From positions 19,661,261-19,725,260 of the forward strand of contig NC_003074.8 of NCBI RefSeq assembly GCF_000001735.4: a stretch of DNA of 64,000 nt, read 5' to 3'. The notes under the pieces were generated by a model. That model saw only the letters and a list, made by a program, of their open reading frames with translations, ran no database searches and was not told the DNA's origin. This stretch comes from Arabidopsis thaliana (lineage: Eukaryota; Streptophyta; Magnoliopsida; Brassicales; Brassicaceae). Position 1 is the stretch's first letter. Every line of letters starts with the position of its first letter. Of the stretch, positions 23,729-34,431 are shown in pieces. The position numbers were made by a program, and so were the translations under genes.

Positions 23729-25282
23729 TCAATTGATTAGAGAAATCCCTTGACCCAGTAGTTGACCAGCCAACAGCTCGTTTACAGCCTCTGTGGGATG
23801 AAATCCATCCCAAAACACATATCCTGTGGCATTTACACACGTTCCGAAGGATAGAGAATTGCAAAGGAACGATGTTTCTATTGTCCCTGTTCCGCAGCAT
23901 GCCCTTTTTGTTTCAAAGAATCCTAGAATACATGTAGTTTAGACATTTAATAAGATGTTAATGGTATCTTGTTAGTTGCTAACTAGATTAAATATCTGAG
24001 TTCTTCTTCCTGTGAATAGCTCACTCTATCATGGTCTAAAGTTGAATGAGGATTTAGATTTTGCAGGTGTGTACCATTGTCAGTTGGGTTGGTGATGATG
24101 TCCAGGAAAGGTTGGTAGACATTAAAGGCGACGAGTCTGAGGCCTGAGTGTCTATTCATCAGTAACCGGGTTGTGTTCTCAAGTTTAGTATTGAACATGA
24201 TAGCATCATTGTTCAGTCTCTCAACACAACTTTTGTTTCCTGCACCGAAAAGAGTGATAGCTGCAGGCAGGCAACCCATCGGCGGTAGCGATATCACTCC
24301 GATTCTCCTTGCTCCTAGTTCATACAGATTCTGTTACAAGTGACAGTATGATTCTTGTTCACACAAAAAAGGGTAAATAACTGATACGATTTTTTTGTGT
24401 TTCTTGTAAATTTGCACATTCATATGGTTGCCTTATTATGAATATCGAGTTCTACAAGTTCGTTACTAAACTTAGAAGTACCTGGATGAATTCTGAGAAG
24501 GATCTCAGGAGAATGTCAGCGAACTGATCAGGTGTATTTAGGATGTTGAGTAGAGGATTGATGTAATAATTCTGAAGAAAGTCGCTAGATCCCGCACTCA
24601 AAATGTGGATACCTCTAGAGAACAGTATGCGCGCGTTCCCCCTCCCGATCATTCTCGTTACTCTATTTTGATACGCCCTGTAATAGCTCAGCTGTCGTGT
24701 TAAGGAGATCGAGCCCTGCAAAAGGAAGAGTAAAACCTTATGGATCATTTCTTGGGTATGTGTGTAATGATGTTTGACTGTGTTGTCTCCTTTACAAATG
24801 GAACAGATGTGGCATCATAGTATCCTGAAGAAGCTGATGCAAAGTTGGCACCGATCAGGATATTCTCGTTGCTTGCTTCCCGGCTTAGGAATGCAGGTGG
24901 GTATGAAGAGAAACCAAGGTACTCGGCTAGACACAAGTAGGCAGATTAAAAAACCAATTAGATTAGGAAGAGAGAAAAAGTATTTGAAGGTAATACTTGA
25001 TGGAGAGATAGATATATGTGGTTTTGTGAGAAAGACTTTACCTGAGAAATCTACAGCGAGTTTTCCGTTGCAGAATCTTCCGGTGGGTCTTTGGTCGATG
25101 AAGTCTCTACCGTAAGGAAGAAAGTTGGATTTGACAATGCTGAGTAAGTTATTGTTGTTGCCAACGTCAACAATGGAGTCGCCAAACATGATGAGTGCAG
25201 GAACAACAGCTCCTTTGGATTTGCAGAAGAAACAAGAAACCAAGAGAAGAACTCTAAACCCCGAAACTCTCATCTTTTGCAT
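23729..25282 (-). CDS. GDSL esterase/lipase
   Basis: Secreted SGNH-type hydrolase (known locus At3g53100). Minus-strand exons 25042-25282, 24796-24926, 24482-24715, 24075-24330 and 23729-23922 give 351 residues. A second ATG at 25273 would give 348. Signal peptide about 1-25 (FRVLLLVSCFFCKSKGA). Block I is MFGDSIVDVGNNN with the catalytic Ser. Block II has ASASSGYYD. Block III reads SAGSSDFLQNYY, with Ser where many relatives have the oxyanion-hole Asn (GxND). Block V is FWDGFHPTEA with the catalytic Asp-x-x-His. The substrate is unknown. Confidence 0.92.
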
Positions 25283-26707
25283 TCCTTTTCGTTCCTGTCT
25301 AATGCAATCAGGTCGTTAGGACAAATAGAGAAGAGAGAGAAGCAGAGAGAAAGAAATAGAGAGTAGTGGTGAGAAAATGGAGACTTAAGAAGATGATGCA
25401 TGTTATACAAAATATAATCATTCTCCCCATGCTTATGTTTAAGATAAAGAAAACGCATTTGCTAGTGCAATAGAGTAGGTGGAAATTGTTTATGAGGTCA
25501 GTCTCTTTGGTCATTGATCATGGGACCATGATCAGTAATATCTTTGCATCCTCGAACATAAACTTCCGTCATATCGCGAAATTTCAATTCGGGCCACGCG
25601 TGGAGGCTTTGGTTTGAAGGGTAGCTCTATCAATAAAAATATGGGTATTGGGGAAATCATCTAATCTTGATTGATTGATTGCTCAATACTTCAATAATCT
25701 AATTTTGGTTTCTGTTGAACCGTTGGAGGCATGAATATAAAATTCTGATAGGATACAGTTTTCTTGATAAGAGATGATATGTTTGAGGAAATCAAAGTGT
25801 GAGCTCCACCAACTTTTAGTTGTTGTTCTTGTAATAATGTATTGGGTAATGTGGCATCCACCTCAAAGATTGTGGTTAAACCATCATGGTTTTTTCTTTT
25901 CCTTTCTTCTTTCTTCTATTGTGCTTAAGCCATCATGGTTTATTTCCTTTCTTGTACATAGAAAAGTCATAAGCTTTTTAAAAAAACTTATGAAGAATAT
26001 TACAAGGAAAAAACAAGAGTTTGGGCCATATCACCACCATGGAAGTAAAAATCTCTACTTGGTACAAGACCCAAATTAGTAGAAAATGGCTTCTTTTGTA
26101 ACAAATTTGGACTGTTGGGCCATATTGTTTTGTTTATACATAAATTAAAGCCCAAAATGATTTAGTTGGGTCGTCTAGAATAAACCGAACTATTAAAAAA
26201 TCATTGGTAGAGTCGGTTATGTTATTTCAATTGTGGCTAGCATGAAATTAAGTTCAATTATTTTACATTTTTACTATTAAGCTTCATATTCTTACGTCGA
26301 ACCGAATTGAAATTAGAGAAAACAGAAAGATAAACCGAATTATAAACAAAAACAACATAGACTAGAGTCGGTTTAATCACGTGTAGCTTATAAATTAACA
26401 TCAGTAAATTTCCATTTTTACTAGCAGCTTGAAATTAACGTCAGTGATTTTTACAATCCTTGACTAGTAGCTTCAAAGTAAAGCAGCAACTCTTATTTAT
26501 TTGGGGTTTTCACTTTTTCCCCAAAATTGTCTCCGACTTCAAACATAACACAAATCGTTCATCGTCTTCCTTCTCTCTCTCTGATTCTCTCATTCGCGAA
26601 TTTCAAAGGTTCTACTTCTCTCAGAATCTCAGCTCTTTCACGAATCAATGGAGAAGTTAAGATGAATTTGGGTTTCTAATTTGATTGGTTTTTTGTTGGC
26701 TACAGCT
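25283..26707. other. Divergent intergenic region GDSL lipase / LOS4
   Basis: About 1.4 kb with no gene. TGGGCC site II motifs at 26022-26027 and 26116-26121 and AGCCCA at 26149-26154 fit a housekeeping promoter for LOS4. A CT-rich leader lies at about 26560-26600. A short direct repeat (CCATCATGGTTT plus T/C-rich tail) occurs at about 25880-25910 and 25930-25955. Confidence 0.55.
26648..26679 (+). promoter_or_regulatory. Two tiny overlapping upstream ORFs before LOS4
   Basis: ATG at 26648 encodes MEKLR and stops at TGA 26663-26665. The overlapping ATG at 26662 encodes MNLGF and stops at 26677-26679. They matter only if this segment stays in the mature leader. A 5' UTR intron ending at the CAG at 26703-26705 could remove part of it. 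Confidence 0.35.
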
Positions 26708-29163
26708 ATGGCGGATACGGTAGAGAAAGTTCCCACCGTTGTTGAGTCATCTTCATCATCCACCGTTGAAGCATCTAATAGCGCCGAGAAGACTGAGCCC
26801 ACGACGGAGAAGAAAAAGTGGGGCGATGTTGAAGATGATGATGATGAAGAAGAAGCTGTATCGGAGCTTAATTCATTGAGCATTAAGGAAGAAGAGAAAC
26901 CTGATTCTATTCTTGAGGAACCTGAAGATTCTAACATCAAAGCTGTATTACTTCAATTCCCTCTCTCTCTTTGATCCTAATTACAGTCTAGGGTTATTAG
27001 ATTTTCCAGATTCGTTTGGTTGATTTTGAAATCTGGTGTTTTTTGAAGGTTACTTCTGGTGACACACCATATACATCAGCAAGTAGATTTGAAGACTTGA
27101 ACTTGTCACCTGAATTGATGAAAGGCTTGTACGTTGAGATGAAATTCGAAAAGCCTAGCAAGATCCAAGCTATTAGTTTGCCTATGATAATGACGCCGCC
27201 ACACAAGCATCTGATTGCCCAGGCTCATAACGGATCTGGAAAGACGACTTGTTTCGTTCTTGGAATGTTGAGTCGTGTTGATCCCACATTGAGAGAGCCT
27301 CAAGCTCTCTGTATTTGTCCCACTAGAGAATTAGCTAATCAGGTTTGTTTAGTTACTCTGATTTTGGTTATGATCTGAGAGTAATCTGATTGTTGACTTC
27401 TTTTAATGGTTGAATGACAGAATATGGAAGTTCTTCAGAAGATGGGGAAGTTTACTGGGATCACTGCTGAGTTGGCTGTGCCTGACTCAACGAGAGGTGC
27501 ACCGGCGGCAACAAGAGGAGCTCCTGTTTCTGCTCATGTTGTGATTGGCACCCCTGGAACGCTTAAGAAATGGATGGCATTTAAGAGACTAGGTCTAAAT
27601 CATTTGAAGATTCTGGTTTTTGATGAGGCTGACCATATGCTTGCTACGGTATGCTCTTTCTTCTGTTTTACTTGGTCTTGTTATTTTCTCAACTGTAATG
27701 ATTTAACTTCTGTATAATGTGATTATATTTTCCCTTCATATGTTGTTGATAATTGTTAATTCATTGCTGTTGCAGGATGGGTTTAGGGATGATTCCTTGA
27801 AGATAATGAAAGACATTGGGAGAGTTAATCCCAATTTCCAGGTCTGTTTAACTAGTGTCTGATTTGGTCATGCTTCTTGAATTATAAGTAGGATGACAGT
27901 TGATATCTAGTGGCATATCTATCGTGATATCTAGGGGGCACAAGATAGTCTACTGAGCTTATAGTTATACTTGTTTCAATGTTCAGAAGCTCTTAGTAAA
28001 TAGAAGCACCTCAGCTGTGTTTTTTTCTGTTGTTTAGAGCCGTCATATCTTAAGATGACATATATGTCTGTGCTAAAATGATTATGAATATCTTCACTGC
28101 AGAAAGCTGTACTAATGACTGCTTGTGTTTCACTATATTTATGGCTGTTAATCTCAATTCAAAGGAAACTCTTTTTCTTTCTTTCTCGTGCTAGATTTGA
28201 TTGTGTGCTTGTGTTCTTGACCTATTTTCAACAGGTTCTTCTTTTCTCGGCAACTTTTAACGAAACTGTCAAAGATTTTGTTGCGCGGACAGTCAAAGAT
28301 CCCAACCAATTGTTTGTCAAAAGAGAGGATCTGGCTTTGGACTCGGTGAAGCAGTATAAAGTTGTTTGCCCGAAGGAGCAAAACAAGATCGAAGTCATCA
28401 AGGATCAGATTATGGAGCTTGGGGATATTGGGCAAACCATTATCTTTGTGAAAACAAAAGCGTCTGCTCAAAAGGTGCACAAAGCCCTTGCGGAAATGGG
28501 ATATGACGTTACCAGTGTCCATGGTAATCTGACTGAATCGGACAGGGATAAGATAGTTAAAGAGTTTAAAGAATGCCTTACTCAAGTGCTCATTGCTACC
28601 GATGTCATTGCAAGAGGTTTTGACCAACAGCGGGTAAATATTGTCCTTTGAGCCTTTTCCTTTCTTCTCGTTTTACCTCAAAGATGCTTCGTAGTTAATA
28701 CCTCTTGTTGGTTATATACAATACTTGCAGGTGAATTTGGTTGTCAATTATAATCTTCCCACTAAATATGAAACTGGAGAGCCAGATTATGAGGTGTACC
28801 TTCACAGGGTTGGGAGAGCTGGCCGGTTTGGTCGCAAAGGTGAGTTTTGATTCTTCTTTTTTTCTTTCTCAAGTGTTTCCATAAGTTCTTATCAGTTTCT
28901 GAACTATGTATTTGTATTGTAGGAGCGGTTTTCAACTTGCTGCTTGATGATGGCTGGGATAAAGAGGTGATGGAGAAGATCGAGAAGTATTTTGAAGCAA
29001 ATGTTAAGGAGGTATTATAAGATTTCTGAAAACTGCTATATATCTTTCAAGTGTTTGTTAAAACAGTATCCAACGATTTTAAACTTTGCTGCAGATCAAG
29101 TCGTGGAACTCAGAGGAAGAGTATAAGAGTGCATTAAAGGAAGCTGGCCTGCTGGACGAGTGA
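26708..29163 (+). CDS. LOS4: DEAD-box RNA helicase (mRNA export, Dbp5/DDX19 type)
   Basis: ATP-dependent RNA helicase of the Dbp5 class, needed for mRNA export and temperature responses in Arabidopsis. Exons 26708-26944, 27049-27342, 27421-27648, 27776-27841, 28235-28633, 28731-28839, 28923-29011 and 29095-29163 give 496 residues. The N-terminal 80 residues are acidic and Ser/Glu-rich. Motifs in order: Q motif (KIQAISLP), Walker A variant [27 protein letters not shown] (FDEADHML), SAT (LLFSATF), then domain 2 with [21 protein letters not shown] and [10 protein letters not shown]. All catalytic motifs are intact. Confidence 0.95.
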
Positions 29164-29468
29164 GGAAGAGAGACAGCATGTGTTCAAACCATCTTAAAAG
29201 ACTATGTCGTCTGTTTTCTTGAGATTGTTTTAAGAAAGAAACTTGTATACCTCTTTGAGGTTTTCTTGTAATCTTTTTATCTGATTGCTGAGAGTTTCAG
29301 ACTTTGTAGATTTTTTGTTAAGGGAAAAGGAAAACATTTTTTATGTCAATGTCAATCACTTTAGTATGAACCTAAACAGTAAACAGCAAAGCATTTTTTT
29401 TACAACAATGGGTAAGAGTCATAATACACAACCAAAGTCTCGAATTCAATGTGTAAAGCTTTTTAATC
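29164..29468. other. Convergent 3' region LOS4 / VPS37-1
   Basis: 305 bases of shared 3' flank; nothing beyond likely 3' UTRs is seen. Confidence 0.5.
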
Positions 29469-31230
29469 TCAAATGTTTGACGTTTTAGCGGCAAGATGGA
29501 TCAATGCTCGTCGATGATAGGTAGTACGAAGCTTCTTGTATTTCTGCACAAATGCTGCTGTATCAATCTCCTTCTCTAGGAACTTTTCTTGCAGGGCTTC
29601 GGATTCTTCATCCACCTGATTCATAGCCTCTGCAAAACAAGTAAAAGGTGTTTAGAACAGTAGAGAAAATGAGACGAGGGGAGAATCCATTGCAATGGTA
29701 AATTGTTACCTTGAAGTTTATGAAGAAGAGAACCAGGGGAGTAGAATTTGAGGATCTCTTCTTTTTGCCTCTCAAGCTCATTAAGCTTTTCTTGCGCAGT
29801 TGCGAGCTCAGTTGTACGGATAATTCTGCACTGTAAAATAAGTAAAGACTGGTAAATCAGAGATATCGAAAAGGTATAACATGGTAAAACTGAACAAGAA
29901 AAGTTGGTTCTTGATACACACTTGGTTTCTGAGCTCCATTATCTGTGGCTCCTTCTCCAAGTTGTCTCCTGTTACATTTGATCAAATGGAAAGTTCTAGA
30001 TTTCTGGATTGAACTAAAGTTTCCTGTAGAATTACATGAACCATAGAGTACTTACTAGCTAGCTGCAATGTTTCTCTACGGAGCTCATCTTTGATCTGAC
30101 GGACAGAAACAAATCACGAAAAAATTAACGTCCAGAGACTATAACAAGGAACCAGAAAGCTGATGACATGATACAGGCTTTATCAAACAATATCAATGTA
30201 TAGACTTGAAAGAGCACTAATGAATTATATCAACACAGAACTAAAGAAGCTACATATTCTTAGAGCTACAGATAAGACCCTCGGTTATCCAGAAACAACC
30301 GACTGTTTTAGAGACTATAACAAAGAACCAGAAAGCTCTAATTACTGGCAACATGTAGAAGATGACGCCATGATAAAGGCTTCCTCAAACAATATCAATG
30401 TATATACTTGAAAGAGCACCAATGAATAATATCAACACATAACTAACGAAGCTCCATTCTTAGGACTACAATTAATAGTAATACTCTTAGCTATCCAGAA
30501 ACAACTGACTGTTTTAGAGACTTACATTATTCTGGACTTTGACCTGGTCAAGAGAGAGCAGAAATTGCTGATACGCATCTTTGTCAGAGAGAAGCTTCCT
30601 GAGTTCATCCACGCTACAGAAAAGTATACACTATTCAAAAAGAAGACATACAAAAAAAACGCACACTCGAGAGAAGGATAACAAACAAACAAACAAAAAG
30701 AGCAAACCTTTTGTCTTTCAAGAAGACGATAATGCCAGCTGCTTCACCCGGTGATACTTGTGCTGAAATCTGACCTGAACTTTGAGGCCGGGATGAGCTT
30801 GGCGAGCTAACTAAAGAAGGCGAGTACCATGGCGACTGTGAAGAAGCTTCCTGAGGACGAGATTGCCCTTGTTGTTGGTCTTTTGATCCCCTTCACGTAC
30901 ACAACAAAAAAAAGAAACATCATCAACTAACTATCTCAGCTTCCAAGTTAATATAATACATCACCTCATAAACTTGAAAGGTGCATTTATACAGCACATC
31001 ATTGTAAACCTAATATCAGTAACTATGAACCCTAAATCAGTAGCTGAGCAAAATCTACACTTGTCAATTCACCTCAAAAACCTCAAATATATCATTATAG
31101 CTCAACAAACTACACAACAACAAGATTTCCTTAATCGCTAACAGACCTAATGTCTGGATCACGCAATTTCATCAATAACATATGAATCAGATGGCAAAAA
31201 ATTCGCAAAATCATACCAGAAATTGAACAT
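29469..31230 (-). CDS. VPS37-1: ESCRT-I subunit VPS37 homologue
   Basis: Component of ESCRT-I, which sorts ubiquitinated membrane proteins into multivesicular bodies with VPS23 and VPS28. Minus-strand exons 31217-31230, 30708-30890, 30526-30613, 30056-30095, 29922-29968, 29710-29830 and 29469-29629 give 217 residues. The N-terminus (MFNFWGSKDQQQGQSRPQ) is followed by a Ser/Pro-rich stretch to about residue 50. The Mod(r)/VPS37 domain follows, a helical coiled-coil region with LRKLLSDKDAYQQFL, EKLNELERQKEEILK and FVQKYKKLRTTYHRR near the C-terminus. The first coding exon has only 14 bases. The third intron (30096-30525) carries a tandem duplication. Confidence 0.92.
30134..30525. repeat. Tandem duplication of about 180-210 bases inside a VPS37-1 intron
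   Basis: Copy one (about 30134-30309) and copy two (about 30310-30525) both run from AGAGACTATAACAA(G/A)GAACC through ACAATATCAATGTAT, ACTTGAAAGAGCAC, TATCAACACA and TATCCAGAAACAAC to GACTGTTTTAGAGACT. Copy two ends at the functional minus-strand splice donor (GTAAGTC, plus strand GACTTAC at 30519-30525). The matching place in copy one reads GACTATAAC, which is no longer a donor. Confidence 0.85.
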
Positions 31231-31551
31231 CGTTTCTAGAATTCGCCGACTAACGAAAGGAATTGACTTTTTCTTGTTCTCTTGTACTTCTTCTTCCTAC
31301 CAGATCGACAAAATTTAACAACTTTACAGAAACAGAGTTTACAGAGTTTCAAAGAAAATTCGATCTTCTCTGTTTCGTTTCAGATTTTGCTACTTGCTTT
31401 TAAAAGGCCCAAATACGAGGAGGCCCATATTAAGTTTTGATTAACAAAACGTAGTCGTTTTATGCATCGTCGTCCTTATCCACGCGTAACGGTTCGCGTT
31501 TCTACACAGAGTCAAATATTTCTGCACGGAAGCTTCGAAAAGAGGTCATCA
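31231..31551. promoter_or_regulatory. Compact bidirectional promoter VPS37-1 / LUT1
   Basis: Only 321 bases separate the divergent start codons. Site II motifs GGCCCA lie at 31406-31411 and 31422-31427. No TATA box is obvious for either gene. An in-frame ATG at 31462 could extend LUT1 by 30 residues, but the ATG at 31552 matches the known protein. Confidence 0.6.
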
Positions 31552-34018
31552 ATGGAGTCTTCACTCTTTTCTCCATCTTCCTCTTCTTACTCTTCTCTCT
31601 TCACTGCAAAACCTACGCGTCTTTTATCACCAAAACCCAAATTCACATTCTCCATCAGATCCTCCATTGAGAAACCCAAACCCAAACTCGAGACCAATTC
31701 ATCGAAATCCCAATCATGGGTCAGTCCCGATTGGCTCACAACACTCACTCGTACCCTTTCCTCAGGAAAAAACGACGAGTCAGGTATACCAATCGCGAAC
31801 GCGAAGCTCGACGATGTCGCTGATCTCCTCGGAGGTGCTCTCTTCTTACCTCTCTACAAATGGATGAATGAGTACGGACCCATTTACCGTCTCGCTGCTG
31901 GTCCTCGTAATTTCGTAATTGTGAGCGACCCAGCGATAGCTAAACATGTTTTGAGGAATTATCCAAAGTACGCTAAAGGCTTAGTCGCTGAAGTCTCTGA
32001 ATTTCTATTTGGTTCGGGTTTCGCTATCGCTGAAGGACCTCTTTGGACAGTAATTTCATCTCCTCCTATCTCAATTTTGAAGTTTTTGGAATTGTGGAAG
32101 TAATGTGTGACTGTCTTGTATGATAAGTAACTCTAATTTTAGGGTTTAGATTCCAATCTTCTCTATTGGGCTTAGCTGAAGTCTGATTTTTTACATAGGC
32201 GAGGCGTAGAGCGGTGGTTCCATCGCTTCACAGGAGGTATTTGTCTGTGATTGTGGAGAGAGTATTCTGCAAATGTGCAGAGAGGCTTGTTGAGAAGTTG
32301 CAGCCTTATGCAGAAGACGGAAGTGCTGTGAATATGGAAGCGAAGTTCTCTCAGATGACACTTGATGTCATTGGGTTGTCTCTTTTTAACTACAATTTCG
32401 ATTCTTTGACTACTGATAGTCCTGTCATTGAAGCTGTTTACACTGCTCTTAAAGAAGCTGAGCTTCGTTCTACTGATCTTCTGCCATATTGGAAGGCAAG
32501 TTTCCTGTGTTTTTTCTGTGGTTTGTTGATTGTGTGGAACAATTGGATTCTTGTTAATTGAGAGGGTTTGGTTGTTTTTTTCAGATCGATGCATTGTGTA
32601 AGATAGTCCCGAGACAGGTGAAAGCTGAAAAGGCTGTAACTTTGATAAGGGAAACTGTTGAAGACCTTATTGCTAAGTGTAAAGAAATTGTCGAAAGAGA
32701 AGGCGAAAGAATCAATGATGAGGAGTATGTAAATGATGCTGACCCAAGTATCCTGCGTTTCTTGCTTGCAAGCAGAGAAGAGGTTTAAACTTTTTTCCTT
32801 AAGTTTATAAGCAAATTTGGCCTTTCATTATCGCATAATCGAAGCTGATGTTGCATTGTGAGGGTTTTCAGGTATCAAGTGTGCAGTTACGGGATGATCT
32901 TCTCTCAATGCTCGTAGCGGGTCATGAAACCACTGGATCTGTCCTCACTTGGACACTTTATCTCCTAAGTAAGGTACCTTAATGTATCTTCTACTTTGCT
33001 ATGCTAGAGAATTTACTTGGATGGGAGCTTCTCTGTTCTCATTTACCTCTTCAAATTCTCTATGTTCATAGAACTCATCTGCATTAAGGAAAGCACAAGA
33101 AGAAGTAGACAGAGTGTTAGAAGGAAGAAACCCGGCTTTCGAGGATATAAAGGAGTTGAAGTACATCACTCGTTGTATAAACGAGTCAATGCGTCTCTAT
33201 CCTCATCCTCCTGTAAGCAATCAAGCTCATCTCTCTAATTATTCATGAACTAAATTTTCTGATTGATTTGTTTCCTGGTAGGTCTTGATAAGAAGAGCTC
33301 AAGTTCCTGACATTCTTCCTGGGAACTATAAGGTCAATACCGGACAAGACATTATGATTTCAGTCTATAACATCCATCGTTCTTCCGAGGTACAGTTCTC
33401 TTCCTTCTCTCGTCCATAGTATAACATAGGGGAGCCTAATCCTTCTCTTCAATGATCTTTGTGTGGTTCGGATATCTAACCGGAGTGGACATTCCTAGTA
33501 TTACATTCATGCCCACATTTCTTATGTGTTTGTTGTTTGTTATTCCAAAGGTATGGGAAAAAGCTGAGGAATTTCTGCCTGAACGATTCGACATAGATGG
33601 CGCAATCCCTAACGAAACAAACACTGATTTCAAGTAAACTCAGTAGAACACATCTTTTGACACAAACTACTGAATCAAGATTAGTGGTTTTGATTAGGGA
33701 ATTTAAAAGATGATTTTCTTTTTTCACCAGATTCATCCCATTCAGTGGAGGGCCTAGAAAATGTGTAGGCGATCAGTTTGCATTGATGGAGGCAATTGTG
33801 GCACTCGCGGTGTTTCTTCAGCGGTTAAACGTTGAGCTGGTTCCTGATCAGACCATTAGCATGACCACAGGAGCAACCATACACACCACCAATGTATGCC
33901 AATGTTCTCACACTCGAGAGATTAATGAGAGTGTCTGTTTTGTTTAGAATGATTCCAATTTCTCTAATGCTGATATTTTCAATTTCAGGGATTGTATATG
34001 AAGGTGAGCCAAAGGTAA
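31552..34018 (+). CDS. LUT1: Carotenoid epsilon-ring hydroxylase, cytochrome P450 CYP97C1
   Basis: Plastid P450 that hydroxylates the epsilon ring in lutein synthesis. Exons 31552-32049, 32199-32495, 32585-32782, 32872-32973, 33072-33212, 33282-33389, 33551-33633, 33731-33893 and 33989-34018 give 539 residues, the known length. The N-terminus is Ser-rich and basic ([20 protein letters not shown]), a chloroplast transit peptide. P450 motifs: AGHETT in the I helix, ESMR in the K helix, and heme-binding [10 protein letters not shown] near residue 490. The second coding intron (32496-32584) starts with GC instead of GT, and the protein sequence confirms the AAG/ATC junction. The last exon holds only nine codons. 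Confidence 0.95.
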
Positions 34019-34431
34019 AAACCAGAATTTATGTTTTCATGATAATTGATTGGTGTGAATGGACTTGTTTCATAGTACTCTTGAGAAATAACCACAAAAA
34101 AATGAATTATGGAAAATAGTTGTACCATCGGAAATGTGAATTTTGAACAGTGAGATGCTAGTACCATTAAAGTTTGGTAATTGTGTTATCATTTCAAATC
34201 AAACTTTCATACAGCTTGTGTTTGTTCTCCATTTTTCAGTAATTACGAAAATCAAAATTTTATTTTTTTTTGAATTTCTAAATAATAGACTAAGGTCTAA
34301 AACCATCCCATTCCATATGGACCACACGTAACATTAACCTTAAAAACCATATAAAACCATATAAAACCAATACTAGTGGGTTCTATAGCGATGTGTAGTT
34401 TCACTTTCACGTACGAGGAAGATTAAAAAAA
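34019..34431. other. Intergenic LUT1 / O-methyltransferase
   Basis: 413 AT-rich bases holding the LUT1 3' flank and the promoter of the next gene; no other feature seen. Confidence 0.5.

Noticed and set aside
31462-31551. 30-residue upstream in-frame extension of LUT1
   Set aside because: The known protein and a typical Ser-rich transit peptide start at 31552. The extension is Arg-rich and overlaps the promoter.
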